From assembly GCF_014202635.1 (NCBI RefSeq), contig NZ_JACHHD010000013.1, forward strand, positions 1 to 64,000: a DNA stretch of 64,000 nt, in the 5' to 3' direction. Below, in pieces: positions 8,484 to 16,943 of this stretch. The translations under genes were made by a program, and so were the position numbers. Within the stretch, counting starts at the first letter, position 1. The number at the start of each line of letters is the position of its first letter. The stretch comes from Faecalicoccus acidiformans (GTDB lineage Bacteria > Bacillota_I > Bacilli_A > Erysipelotrichales > Erysipelotrichaceae). The notes beneath the pieces were generated by a model, which saw nothing but the letters and a program-made list of their open reading frames with translations, searched no databases and had not been told where the DNA came from.

Positions 8484-9359
8484 ATGAAAAAAATGAAGAA
8501 TTTATCACCTCATGCATGGTACAAAATCTTTATCTACTTTGTAATGATCGTTTTCGCGATCACAATTGTTGTCCCAATTGCCTGGGTGTTCTTAGCCAGT
8601 TTAAAAACCCAGCTTGAATTAAACGCTTCCAACCCTTGGGCTTGGCCAGAAGTTTTACAGTGGGGAAACTATGTGAAAGCTTTTGAAAAAGCTAGAATGG
8701 GTGATTATTTGTTAAATACTGTCATTGTTGTTGCAATGGCACTCGTTATTTTGCTGGTCGTTGCTTTACCGTGTTCTTACGTATTGGCTCGTTTTAAATT
8801 TAAGGGGAAAAAGTTCTTGAACTTATTGTTCATGGCTGGTTTGTTCATAAATATGAACTATATTGTATTGCCAATCTATATGAATTTATTCAATATAGAC
8901 ACCATGTTAGGTTTGACCAACTTCCTGATTGATAATAAATTGGTTTTGGCTATTGTCTATGCTTCAACCAGTTTACCATTTACAGTATATCTATTGTCTG
9001 GATATTTCCAGTCCTTACCGAAAGCTTATGAAGAAGCGGCTTTGATCGATGGATGCGGTTTCTTTAAAACGATGACCAAGATCATGATTCCTATGGCTCG
9101 TCCAAGCATCATTACGGTCATCTTGTTCCAATTCTTATCTTATTGGAATGAGTATATGGTTGCTTTCACGTTGTTAGATACTGAACATGCGACATTGTCT
9201 GTCGGTCTTCGTAACCTGATGCAGGCACAGCGTTCGGCAGCGGATTATGGTACGATGTACGCTGGTTTAGTTATTGCCATGGTTCCAACCTTGATTTTGT
9301 ATATCATCGTTCAGAAAAAACTGACACAAGGTATGAGCCTAGGTGGCTTAAAAGACTAA
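8484..9359 (+). CDS. Sugar ABC transporter permease, MalG/UgpE type
   Basis: 291 residues with about six membrane segments and an EAA loop EEAALIDGCGFFKTMTKIMI near residues 190-209. GGAGGTG lies 8 bases before the ATG. With the preceding permease it forms the heterodimeric pore. Confidence 0.92.
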   Translation: MKKMKNLSPHAWYKIFIYFVMIVFAITIVVPIAWVFLASLKTQLELNASNPWAWPEVLQWGNYVKAFEKARMGDYLLNTVIVVAMALVILLVVALPCSYVLARFKFKGKKFLNLLFMAGLFINMNYIVLPIYMNLFNIDTMLGLTNFLIDNKLVLAIVYASTSLPFTVYLLSGYFQSLPKAYEEAALIDGCGFFKTMTKIMIPMARPSIITVILFQFLSYWNEYMVAFTLLDTEHATLSVGLRNLMQAQRSAADYGTMYAGLVIAMVPTLILYIIVQKKLTQGMSLGGLKD

Positions 9360-9372
9360 GGAGGAAACACTT

Positions 9373-9546
9373 ATGTATGAAAGTAATATTTTTAAGACGA
9401 TCTTAAAATTTGTTGCCTTTTTTATCTGTGTTGGCTTGGTCGTTTATGGTCAGAAAACTGTAGGAATCCAATATTTGCTGATACAAATTGTTGGCGTCAT
9501 TGGAATCTTGATTCTGATCTATTTATATAACAGAAAATATCAATAG
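9373..9546 (+). CDS. Small two-helix membrane protein in the sugar operon
   Basis: 57 residues, beginning MYESNIFKTILKF and ending YLYNRKYQ, with two hydrophobic stretches (about residues 9-25 and 34-51) joined by YGQKTVGIQ. It starts 13 bases after the permease stop with AAGGAGGA upstream and ends 12 bases before the ATPase gene, so it is clearly translated with the operon. It resembles the small DUF6903-type proteins that I recall sitting beside GH112 operons, but I cannot verify that. Possible roles are a transporter accessory or regulator; no function is assigned. Confidence 0.75.
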   Translation: MYESNIFKTILKFVAFFICVGLVVYGQKTVGIQYLLIQIVGVIGILILIYLYNRKYQ

Positions 9547-9558
9547 GAGGAACTGAAA

Positions 9559-10650
9559 ATGGCAGAATTGTCTTTAAGACATATTGACAAAGTATATGAC
9601 AATAATGTTCAGGCTGTTTTTGATTTTAATCTAGAGATCAAAGATAAAGAATTTATTGTTTTCGTTGGACCTTCTGGATGTGGTAAATCTACAACGCTTC
9701 GTATGATTGCCGGTTTGGAAGATATTACAGCTGGTGAATTTTATATCGATGGAAAATTGATGAATGATATTGAACCAAAAGATCGTGATATCGCAATGGT
9801 ATTCCAGTCCTATGCTCTATACCCACATATGAGTGTATATGACAATATGGCTTTTGGTTTACAGCTGCGTAAGACTCCAAAAGATGAAATTGATAAGCGG
9901 GTGAAAGAAGCTGCTCGTATTTTGGAAATAGAGCCATATTTGGACCGTAAGCCAAAAGCGTTGTCCGGCGGACAGCGTCAGCGTGTTGCTTTAGGTCGAG
10001 CCATCGTTCGTAATGCGAAAGTATTTTTAATGGATGAACCATTATCAAACTTGGATGCTAAGCTTCGTGTTCAAATGCGCAGCGAGATCATTAAACTACA
10101 TGAAAGAATTGGAGCCACTTCTATCTATGTAACCCATGATCAGACCGAAGCTATGACGATGGCGGATCGTATTGTGGTCATGAAGGCGGGATATATTCAA
10201 CAAATCGGTACTCCAAAGGAAATTTATAATAATCCAGCGAATATGTTTGTGGCAGGCTTTTTGGGAGCACCAGCTACTAACTTCATTCATGGAACATACA
10301 AAGATCATCAGTTTATTTCAGGAGAACACGTTATCGATATCCCAAAAATGTTCCATGAAAAAATGGAAGCTTATAATGGTAAGAATGTCGTCTTAGGTAT
10401 CCGTCCGGAAGATATGCATTCTGAAGGAATCGTTGCGGAAACTTATCCTTCTGGACATTTTATTTATCATATCGATGTTGCTGAACTTTTAGGTCATGAA
10501 TACATTCTTCACGGTACTTATAACGGAGAGCCATTGAACGCTAAGATTCCATCTCGCCAAGAAGTGAAAGGACATGAAGATATTGAGTTAACAATGGATC
10601 TCAGCAAGATCCACTTCTTCGATCCTGAAACTGAAAATCGAATTATTTAA
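9559..10650 (+). CDS. Sugar ABC transporter ATPase, MsmK/UgpC type
   Basis: 363 residues. Walker A is GPSGCGKST (about 37-45), the Q-loop [14 protein letters not shown], the signature [14 protein letters not shown], Walker [13 protein letters not shown], and the switch His VTHDQ. The C-terminal ~110 residues are the regulatory TOBE/OB domain (GIRPEDMH). Such ATPases energise oligosaccharide uptake and are sometimes shared among several sugar importers. It is located 12 bases after the small membrane protein. Confidence 0.95.
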   Translation: MAELSLRHIDKVYDNNVQAVFDFNLEIKDKEFIVFVGPSGCGKSTTLRMIAGLEDITAGEFYIDGKLMNDIEPKDRDIAMVFQSYALYPHMSVYDNMAFGLQLRKTPKDEIDKRVKEAARILEIEPYLDRKPKALSGGQRQRVALGRAIVRNAKVFLMDEPLSNLDAKLRVQMRSEIIKLHERIGATSIYVTHDQTEAMTMADRIVVMKAGYIQQIGTPKEIYNNPANMFVAGFLGAPATNFIHGTYKDHQFISGEHVIDIPKMFHEKMEAYNGKNVVLGIRPEDMHSEGIVAETYPSGHFIYHIDVAELLGHEYILHGTYNGEPLNAKIPSRQEVKGHEDIELTMDLSKIHFFDPETENRII

Positions 10651-10660
10651 GGATAGCTTT

Positions 10661-12145
10661 ATGAGAGCTATTCTAGAGACATTGCTTGACTATGCGATTG
10701 AACAGGAACTGATTACTTCTTATGATCGTATCTATGCGAGAAATCGAGTTTTGTCCTTATTGAAAGAAGAAAGCTGGGAATTGACAGAGGATCGCATTCC
10801 TTATCGTACTGTCAGCGATCTTCTTTCTCCTTTGTGTGATTATGCCTCAAAAAAAGGACTCATTGAAGATACGCTAAGAAATCGTGATGCTTTTGATAGC
10901 GAGATCATGAATTGTTTTGTCAAACGCCCATCGGATTTAATTCAAACATTCTACGATAAATGGAACTTAGATCCTAAAGAGGCAACTTCATATTTTTATC
11001 ATCTGAGTATTGCGGATAACTACATCCGTAAAGATCGCATCGATAAAAATATATCGTATAAAGCAGATACTGAATATGGTACGATGGACATTACAATCAA
11101 TCTTTCAAAACCAGAAAAGGATCCTCGAGATATCGCAAAAGCAAAATCGACTGTTTCAACGAGTTATCCGCAATGTGTACTTTGTAAAGAATGCGAAGGT
11201 TATCATGGAAACGCCGGTTGCGATGGCCGAAGCAATCATCGCGTCATTCCGGTGACTTTAGATCATGATACTTGGTATTTGCAGTATTCACCTTATGTTT
11301 ACTATAACGAGCATTGCATCGTTTTATCAAAATCACATACACCGATGAAGACTTGTCGACAGACATTTATTCGTTTATTTGATTTTGTAAAACAATTTCC
11401 TCATTACTTTTTAGGATCGAATGCGGATCTTCCTATAGTAGGCGGATCAATTTTATCGCACGATCATTTTCAAGGAGGAAATTATAATTTTGCTATGGCA
11501 GATGCCAAAACTTACGAAACTTTTGATTTCGGAAACGGAGTTATGGCATCGCGTTTATATTGGCCTTTGAGTGTTCTTCGTCTATCTTCTTCATCATCGG
11601 ATGCCATCGTTGATCTAGCTGATCGAATTCTTCAGATATGGAGAGATTATGACGATCAAACAGTCGGTGTTCTGGCGTGTACAGAAAACCAAATGCATAA
11701 CACGATTACCAGCATCGCAAGGTATCGTAATGGTCAATATGAATTAGACCTTGTTTTCCGAAACAATCGTACCGATGAAGAACATCCATTGGGTATTTTT
11801 CATCCGCATGAAGAGGTTCATCATATCAAGAAAGAAAATATAGGGTTGATCGAGGTGATGGGACTTGCTGTCTTGCCGGCTCGCTTAAAACAAGAAATGA
11901 ATGATATGCGTGATTATTTATTGTATGGAAAATATACAGAATCGATTGAATCTCATAGAGAATGGCTAGATACGATCCAATCGAAATACAGATGGAATGA
12001 AGATACAGTAATGATAAATCTCCAACAGGAAATTGCGGCTGTATTTGTAGAAGGACTTCGTCATTGCGGAATATTCTCTTTTGACGAAATTGGAAACAAA
12101 GCTTTTATTAAATTGATTGATAAAGTAAAGGGGACATTAAAATGA
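10661..12145 (+). CDS. galT: Galactose-1-phosphate uridylyltransferase, Firmicutes (GalT2) type
   Basis: 494 residues, the length of the Firmicutes class of GalT, which differs from the ~350-residue E. coli type. The active-site stretch is GSILSHDHFQGGNYNF near residues 264-279. It exchanges Gal-1-P with UDP-glucose to give UDP-Gal and Glc-1-P in the cytoplasm. It takes the Gal-1-P released by the phosphorylase encoded next, with which it overlaps in ATGA (12142-12145), implying coupled translation. No galE or phosphoglucomutase lies in the window, so the pathway must be completed elsewhere. Confidence 0.93.
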   Translation: MRAILETLLDYAIEQELITSYDRIYARNRVLSLLKEESWELTEDRIPYRTVSDLLSPLCDYASKKGLIEDTLRNRDAFDSEIMNCFVKRPSDLIQTFYDKWNLDPKEATSYFYHLSIADNYIRKDRIDKNISYKADTEYGTMDITINLSKPEKDPRDIAKAKSTVSTSYPQCVLCKECEGYHGNAGCDGRSNHRVIPVTLDHDTWYLQYSPYVYYNEHCIVLSKSHTPMKTCRQTFIRLFDFVKQFPHYFLGSNADLPIVGGSILSHDHFQGGNYNFAMADAKTYETFDFGNGVMASRLYWPLSVLRLSSSSSDAIVDLADRILQIWRDYDDQTVGVLACTENQMHNTITSIARYRNGQYELDLVFRNNRTDEEHPLGIFHPHEEVHHIKKENIGLIEVMGLAVLPARLKQEMNDMRDYLLYGKYTESIESHREWLDTIQSKYRWNEDTVMINLQQEIAAVFVEGLRHCGIFSFDEIGNKAFIKLIDKVKGTLK

Positions 12146-14289
12146 TCGATAAAGGAAGAGTTACAGTACCTACGGATGTTGATGTGATCGATGCGACAAT
12201 CGATATCATCAATCGTTGGAAAGCGGATGCGATTCGTGATTGTGATGGCACCGATATGCCAGATGAGTTGCGTAATATGGATATCAAACAATATGCAACA
12301 TATTATACTACTCGTAAAGACAACAAATGGGCTAAAGCGAATCCTGATGAAATCCAACAAATGTATTTAATGAGTGATTTTACTACGGCCAAATCTTCAG
12401 AATTGAAAATCTGTATTATGAAACATTTCTATACAGAGCAATTAAAACCAAATACGATTGATGATATCCATCGTTGGTGGGAAGTGATTGATCGTACAAC
12501 AGACACAGTGATCAAAGACTGGGATTATGATGAAGAAACGCGAGAGGTAACGATTCATAACGCAATTCCTTATCATGCTTATACTGTGAGTTTCTTGGCT
12601 TTTGTGATTTGGGATCCGGTTCACATGTATAACAGCCTGACCAACGAATGGGAAGGCGAAGAACATCAGATGACTTATGATGTTCGTCAGCCGAAAACCC
12701 AAAAATATGTTTTAGATAAGTTTCGTCGTTTCTGCGAAGAAAGAACGGATGTAAACGTAGTTCGTTTTACGACTTTCTTTCATCAATTCACACTTCAGTT
12801 TGATGAAAAAGCGCGCGAAAAATATGTTGACTGGTTTGGATACAGCGCTTCTGTTTCTCCTTATATCTTAAAACAATTTGAAGAGGAGGTAGGATATCCT
12901 TTCCGCCCGGAATATATCATCAATAAAGGATTCAACAACTCAACTTTCTGTGTTCCTACAAAAGAATATATGGATTTTATGGATTTTCAACAACGTGAAG
13001 TCTGTAAGCTTGCGAAAAAATTTGTAGATATCTGTCATGAATACGGGAAAGAGGCCATGATGTTCTTGGGCGATCATTGGATTGGAACAGAACCATATGG
13101 CAAATATTTTAGCTCTATTGGACTGGATGCAGTAGTTGGTTCAGTGGGATCTGGCACTACTTTGCGATTGATATCCGATATTCAAGGAGTAAAGTACACA
13201 GAAGGAAGATTCTTGCCATACTTCTTCCCGGATACATTCTATGAAGGTGGAGATCCTCTACAAGAAGCCAAGATCAACTGGGTTACAGCACGGCGTGCCA
13301 TTTTAAGAAGTCCGGTCGATCGTATTGGATATGGTGGGTATTTAAAGCTTGCCTTAAAATTCCCAGAGTTTATTGATTATATTGAAAAAGTTTGCGACGA
13401 ATTCCGCGAATTGTATTCACATATCAATCAACAAGAACCATACACACATATGACCGTCGGTGTATTGAATAGTTGGGGCGAATTGAGACGCTGGGGAACA
13501 CATTTAGTGCATCACGCAATCTGGTACAAACAGATCTACTCCTATACAGGCGTGATGGAAGCGTTGAGCGGATTCCCGTTCCATGTTCGCTTCATCAGTT
13601 TTGATGATATTAGAAAAAATCCAGATACATTAAATGATGTAGATGTCTTGATCAATGTAGGTTCAGCGTATACAAGTTTCAGTGGGGGAGAAGAGTTTGA
13701 CGAAATGATTGTTTCCACCTTGCGTCGATATGTCGATCAAGGCGGAGGATTCATTGGTGTAGGTGAACCGACAGCTTGTGCAAAGAATGGAAAGTTTTTT
13801 ACATTATATGATGTGCTAGGGGTGGATAAAGAATTAGGTTTCACTTTGCATACAGACAAGTATAATTGGGAAACGCATGATCACTTTATCGTGGAGCAGC
13901 TTGAACATGAAGATTGGGGAGAATGCATCAACAATGTTTATGCCTTGCCGGAAACGACAGTTATCCGTGATAAAGATTTGCATGTAAATCTTGCCTGCAA
14001 CGAATATGGAAAAGGTCGTTCTGTGTATATTAACGGGCTTCCGTTCAGCTTTGAAAATACACGTTTATTGTATCGTGCCATTTACTATGCTGCCCATAAA
14101 GAAGCAGATCTGAAAAAATGGTATAGCGAAAACTATAATTTAGATGTCAACGTCTATCCATCTACTCATAGTTTCTGTGTTGTGAACAATACTTATGAAC
14201 CGCAGCAATCTACTATTTATAAGGGAGATGGAACTTCATTTGATGTAAATGTTCCTGCTTGCGGTATTCAATGGTTTGATATGGATTAA
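12142..14289 (+). CDS. gnpA: GH112 1,3-beta-galactosyl-N-acetylhexosamine phosphorylase
   Basis: 715 residues. It matches the lacto-N-biose/galacto-N-biose phosphorylase family (GH112) throughout, for example MKHFYTEQLKPN, SFLAFVIWDPVHMYN, GVKYTEGRFLPYFFPDTFYE and SRKSP-like AILRSPVDRIGYGGY. The proposed general acid Asp is in MFLGDHWIGTEP (about Asp311). It splits Gal-beta-1,3-GalNAc (mucin core 1) or Gal-beta-1,3-GlcNAc (milk) with phosphate into Gal-1-P and the HexNAc, saving an ATP. No signal peptide is present, so it is intracellular and depends on the ABC importer upstream. Which HexNAc is preferred is not visible. It is the last gene of the operon and is followed by a strong terminator. 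Confidence 0.96.
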   Translation: MIDKGRVTVPTDVDVIDATIDIINRWKADAIRDCDGTDMPDELRNMDIKQYATYYTTRKDNKWAKANPDEIQQMYLMSDFTTAKSSELKICIMKHFYTEQLKPNTIDDIHRWWEVIDRTTDTVIKDWDYDEETREVTIHNAIPYHAYTVSFLAFVIWDPVHMYNSLTNEWEGEEHQMTYDVRQPKTQKYVLDKFRRFCEERTDVNVVRFTTFFHQFTLQFDEKAREKYVDWFGYSASVSPYILKQFEEEVGYPFRPEYIINKGFNNSTFCVPTKEYMDFMDFQQREVCKLAKKFVDICHEYGKEAMMFLGDHWIGTEPYGKYFSSIGLDAVVGSVGSGTTLRLISDIQGVKYTEGRFLPYFFPDTFYEGGDPLQEAKINWVTARRAILRSPVDRIGYGGYLKLALKFPEFIDYIEKVCDEFRELYSHINQQEPYTHMTVGVLNSWGELRRWGTHLVHHAIWYKQIYSYTGVMEALSGFPFHVRFISFDDIRKNPDTLNDVDVLINVGSAYTSFSGGEEFDEMIVSTLRRYVDQGGGFIGVGEPTACAKNGKFFTLYDVLGVDKELGFTLHTDKYNWETHDHFIVEQLEHEDWGECINNVYALPETTVIRDKDLHVNLACNEYGKGRSVYINGLPFSFENTRLLYRAIYYAAHKEADLKKWYSENYNLDVNVYPSTHSFCVVNNTYEPQQSTIYKGDGTSFDVNVPACGIQWFDMD

Positions 14290-14295
14290 ATCGAT

Positions 14296-14321
14296 AAGAG
14301 TGCAATTTGCACTCTTATTTT
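14296..14321 (+). terminator. Terminator of the sugar operon
   Basis: AAGAGTGCA (14296-14304) pairs with TGCACTCTT (14308-14316) with a 3-base loop, followed by ATTTTTG. Confidence 0.88.
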
Positions 14322-14323
14322 TG

Positions 14324-14329
14324 TATAAT
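14324..14329 (+). promoter_or_regulatory. TATAAT box 6 bases before the maturase ATG
   Basis: A perfect -10 hexamer lies at 14324-14329 and the maturase ATG begins at 14336. Transcription would start at or next to the A of the ATG, giving a leaderless mRNA. No ribosome binding site is visible upstream. No good -35 lies at the normal spacing, where the terminator stem sits. Confidence 0.5.
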
Positions 14330-14335
14330 GATTCT

Positions 14336-15415
14336 ATGAAATCAATACAGTTTTTGATCAAGCCGGTTTCTGCGGCTTGTAATATGGAGTGCAAATATTG
14401 TTTTTACAAAGATGTTCATTCATATCAACAGCGATCCACACCTCGTGACAAGCTCGCATTCGATACAATACGTGCTTTGATCAAGCAAAGTTCATCCTTT
14501 GATGATGTGACGTTTGCCTTTCAAGGTGGAGAACCTACATTAGCTGGTTTGAGTTTTTTTGAAACATTTGTAAAAGAGGTCGAAATTCTTAGCACACGTG
14601 CAAATATCCATTATTCTTTTCAGACCAACGGCCTTCTAATTGATGACGATTGGTGTGATTTTTTTAAAAAGAACGATGTGTTGGTTGGTATATCTTTAGA
14701 TGGACCACATGAATATCATGATCGTTTTCGTCATACGTTAAACGGCAAAAAGACTTCCCAAACAATTCTTAAAAACATGGATAATTTGAAAAAACATCAA
14801 GTTCGTTTCAATATTTTAACTGTCCTGACCTCAACACTTTCAAAACATCCTATGCAGTATTTCAGATGGATTAAAGAGCAGGACTTTCGTTATGTTCAAT
14901 TGATTCCGTGTTTGCCGCCATTAGAAACAGACAAGAACGATTACTCGCTGAATCCGAGGCAGTTTGCACAGTTTTATAAAGTTTTATTTCGTCTCTGGTA
15001 CAAAGAGTTTCAAAATGGTCAGTATTACAGCATTTCATTATTTGATAACTGGATTTTATTGTTGCAAGGAAGGAAACCTTTTCAATGCGGGATGACTGGA
15101 AACTGTACTTTTCAAAATGTCGTTGAGTCGGATGGAAGTGTATATCCTTGTGATTTTTATGCTTATGATAAATGGTATTGCGGTAATATCCTAGAAGAAT
15201 CCATTGATCAAATTCAAAATTCTCAAACAGCAAAATCTTTTTTGAATCGAGAATCCGTTTTAAGCAATGCTTGCTTTGATTGCCCTTATCAAAATTATTG
15301 CCATCAAAATTGTCAGCGATGCCATATGATATATTATGATCAAAGTTATTGTGGATTACGAGATTTTTTAGACGAGTCGTTTTTAACATTTTTGAAGATT
15401 GCAAAGACAATATAA
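14336..15415 (+). CDS. Anaerobic sulfatase-maturating enzyme (radical SAM/SPASM)
   Basis: 359 residues from the ATG at 14336. The frame is open further upstream into the phosphorylase gene, but that part is a shadow. The radical-SAM cluster is C15-x3-C19-x2-C22 (SAACNMECKYCFYKD). The C-terminal SPASM domain shows CGMTGNC, then SDGSVYPCDFYAYD and the Cys-rich end CFDCPYQNYCHQNCQRC, ligands for two further 4Fe-4S clusters. Such enzymes oxidise the sulfatase Cys (or Ser) to formylglycine without oxygen, fitting an anaerobe. The obvious client is the Cys-type sulfatase at 4499-5956. It may be leaderless. Confidence 0.93.
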   Translation: MKSIQFLIKPVSAACNMECKYCFYKDVHSYQQRSTPRDKLAFDTIRALIKQSSSFDDVTFAFQGGEPTLAGLSFFETFVKEVEILSTRANIHYSFQTNGLLIDDDWCDFFKKNDVLVGISLDGPHEYHDRFRHTLNGKKTSQTILKNMDNLKKHQVRFNILTVLTSTLSKHPMQYFRWIKEQDFRYVQLIPCLPPLETDKNDYSLNPRQFAQFYKVLFRLWYKEFQNGQYYSISLFDNWILLLQGRKPFQCGMTGNCTFQNVVESDGSVYPCDFYAYDKWYCGNILEESIDQIQNSQTAKSFLNRESVLSNACFDCPYQNYCHQNCQRCHMIYYDQSYCGLRDFLDESFLTFLKIAKTI

Positions 15416-15416
15416 A

Positions 15417-15444
15417 AAGCCATTTCGCCGATTCGAAATGGCTT
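15417..15444. terminator. Bidirectional terminator between maturase and thiolase 2
   Basis: AAGCCATTTCG (15417-15427) pairs with CGAAATGGCTT (15434-15444). A-rich and T-rich flanks serve both convergent genes. Confidence 0.85.
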
Positions 15445-15450
15445 CTTTTG

Positions 15451-16656
15451 TTATTCGCACATATTGACGATAACAGCGGCTCCTTGTCCTCCTCCAATAC
15501 AAAGTGAAGCAAGACCGGTTTTAAGATTTCGCTTTTTCATTTCATAAAGCAATGTGACTAGAATTCGGTTTCCAGAAGCACCAACCGGATGCCCTAACGC
15601 AATGGCACCACCGTTGACATTGGTTTTCTTCAGGAATGCTTCACGATCCATTCCGGTAGCTTCTTCCAATTCGTGGATCACACCTAGGGACTGTGCTGCA
15701 AAAGCTTCATTTAATTCAATGAGCTCCATGTCCTCAATCTTTTTGTTTGCATATTTTAACGCATTCAAGATAGCAGGGGTAGGACCAAGGCCCATAACAC
15801 GAGGATCGACGCCGCCTTGTCCAAATCCGATCACTTCTGCAATTGGTTTTAAATTATATTTTTTAACGGCATCTTCACTGGCAACGATCGTAAAACTGGC
15901 ACCATCGTTGATTCCGGATGCATTTCCGGCTGTAACTGTACCATCTTTAGAGAAGGCTGGACGAAGCTTTGCAAGTTTTTCTAAGCTGGTTTGGCGAGGG
16001 TGTTCATCTGTATCAAAAACCACTTCACCTTTTCGCGTTTTGTAGGTGATCGGTACGATCTCATCTTTGAATCGGCCAGATTCAATAGCAGCCAAAGCTT
16101 TTTGTTGAGAAGCCAAAGCGAATTCATCTTGTGCTTCTCGTGATATGTTATACTTCTTTGCTATGTTATCGGCTGTAACACCCATATGGATGCCATACAT
16201 AGCATCTGTCAATCCATCAAACAACATGGAATCGATCATCGTCATATTTCCGCTTTTAACACCTTTACGGACCGTGTATGGAGTCAAAAAAGGTGCACGA
16301 GTCATGGATTCAACGCCGCCAGCAACATATAAATCACCAAAATTTGCCTGGATCCTTAAGCATGCTTCCATAACAGCTTTTAAACCGGATCCGCAAAGCA
16401 TATTGATTGATTGAGCACAAACTTCAACGGGGATACCGGCATTGAAGGCAACATGTCTGGCGATGTTTTGCCCCAGACCGGCAGCGATAACATTACCAAT
16501 TAGTACTTCATCCAAATCTTTAGGATCGATCTTTGCTTGAGCTATTGTCTCTTTTAATACAGCAGCTCCAAAATCTGCCACTTCCACATCTGTCAGAGAA
16601 CCCATAAAAGTCCCGATAGCGCTTCGTTTTGCGGCTACAATATAAGCTTTTCTCAT
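15451..16656 (-). CDS. Acetyl-CoA C-acetyltransferase (thiolase), copy 2
   Basis: 401 residues from the ATG at 16656, which has AGAAAGG 8 bases upstream. The frame runs on to 16722, but those 22 extra codons have no thiolase character. Active-site Cys is in [37 protein letters not shown] and CIGGGQG are intact. It is divergent from bcd-etfBA-hbd, so it is probably the thiolase of the main butyrate locus. It differs clearly from copy 1 (for example MLCGSGLKAV against [10 protein letters not shown]), so the two are not a recent duplication; a role in thiolysis or with longer 3-ketoacyl-CoAs is an alternative for either. Confidence 0.94.
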   Translation of the reverse strand: MRKAYIVAAKRSAIGTFMGSLTDVEVADFGAAVLKETIAQAKIDPKDLDEVLIGNVIAAGLGQNIARHVAFNAGIPVEVCAQSINMLCGSGLKAVMEACLRIQANFGDLYVAGGVESMTRAPFLTPYTVRKGVKSGNMTMIDSMLFDGLTDAMYGIHMGVTADNIAKKYNISREAQDEFALASQQKALAAIESGRFKDEIVPITYKTRKGEVVFDTDEHPRQTSLEKLAKLRPAFSKDGTVTAGNASGINDGASFTIVASEDAVKKYNLKPIAEVIGFGQGGVDPRVMGLGPTPAILNALKYANKKIEDMELIELNEAFAAQSLGVIHELEEATGMDREAFLKKTNVNGGAIALGHPVGASGNRILVTLLYEMKKRNLKTGLASLCIGGGQGAAVIVNMCE

Positions 16657-16731
16657 AGTTTCAACCTTTCTACTCAATGAGTTTACAGGCTTAGAATAAG
16701 TCATAAAATATACATTTGTCAACTGAAGAAA

Positions 16732-16775
16732 TTTTGTTCAATTTCATCATTTGTTTACATAAAATATGAACAAAA
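16732..16775. promoter_or_regulatory. Inverted TTTTGTTCA / TGAACAAAA pair
   Basis: TTTTGTTCA (16732-16740) and TGAACAAAA (16767-16775) are exact inverses 26 bases apart, within the shared control region of thiolase 2 and bcd. The 9-mer occurs twice more in front of thiolase 1. It is a candidate operator for a common butyrate regulator. Confidence 0.4.
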
Positions 16776-16803
16776 TACTAGTGAAAAATCCTTGAAAAAT
16801 AAC

Positions 16804-16855
16804 TTGTTAATTTTTGCACAAACTTATTGACGGAAGTTGGCAATCTCAGTAAAAT
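16804..16855 (+). promoter_or_regulatory. bcd promoter with Rex-like site
   Basis: TTGACG (16827-16832), a 17-base spacer and TAAAAT (16850-16855) form a good sigma-A promoter. Just upstream, TTGTTAA-TTTT-TGCACAA (16804-16821) resembles the 18-bp operator of the NADH-sensing repressor Rex (TTGTTAA-N4-TTAACAA), with two mismatches in the right half. Rex control of crt-bcd-etf-hbd is known from clostridia; here it is a hypothesis. Confidence 0.5.
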
Positions 16856-16943
16856 AACATTGTATGAGAATTTTTTGATACATTTTCATGCTCACGATAT
16901 CCAGAAATCGAATGGTTCAGGAAAAGAAAGGAGAACTTCATCT

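Noticed and set aside
14249-14335. Longer maturase start inside the phosphorylase gene
   Set aside because: It reads across a terminator and adds residues without similarity to the family; the ATG at 14336 gives the standard N-terminus.
14871-15512. Long minus-strand frame opposite the maturase
   Set aside because: Antisense shadow spanning two genes and a terminator; no ribosome site and no motif.
16827-16943. N-terminal extension of bcd
   Set aside because: Covers the promoter -35/-10 region; the ATG at 16944 has AAAGGAG and begins the typical MDFNLTEQQ start.
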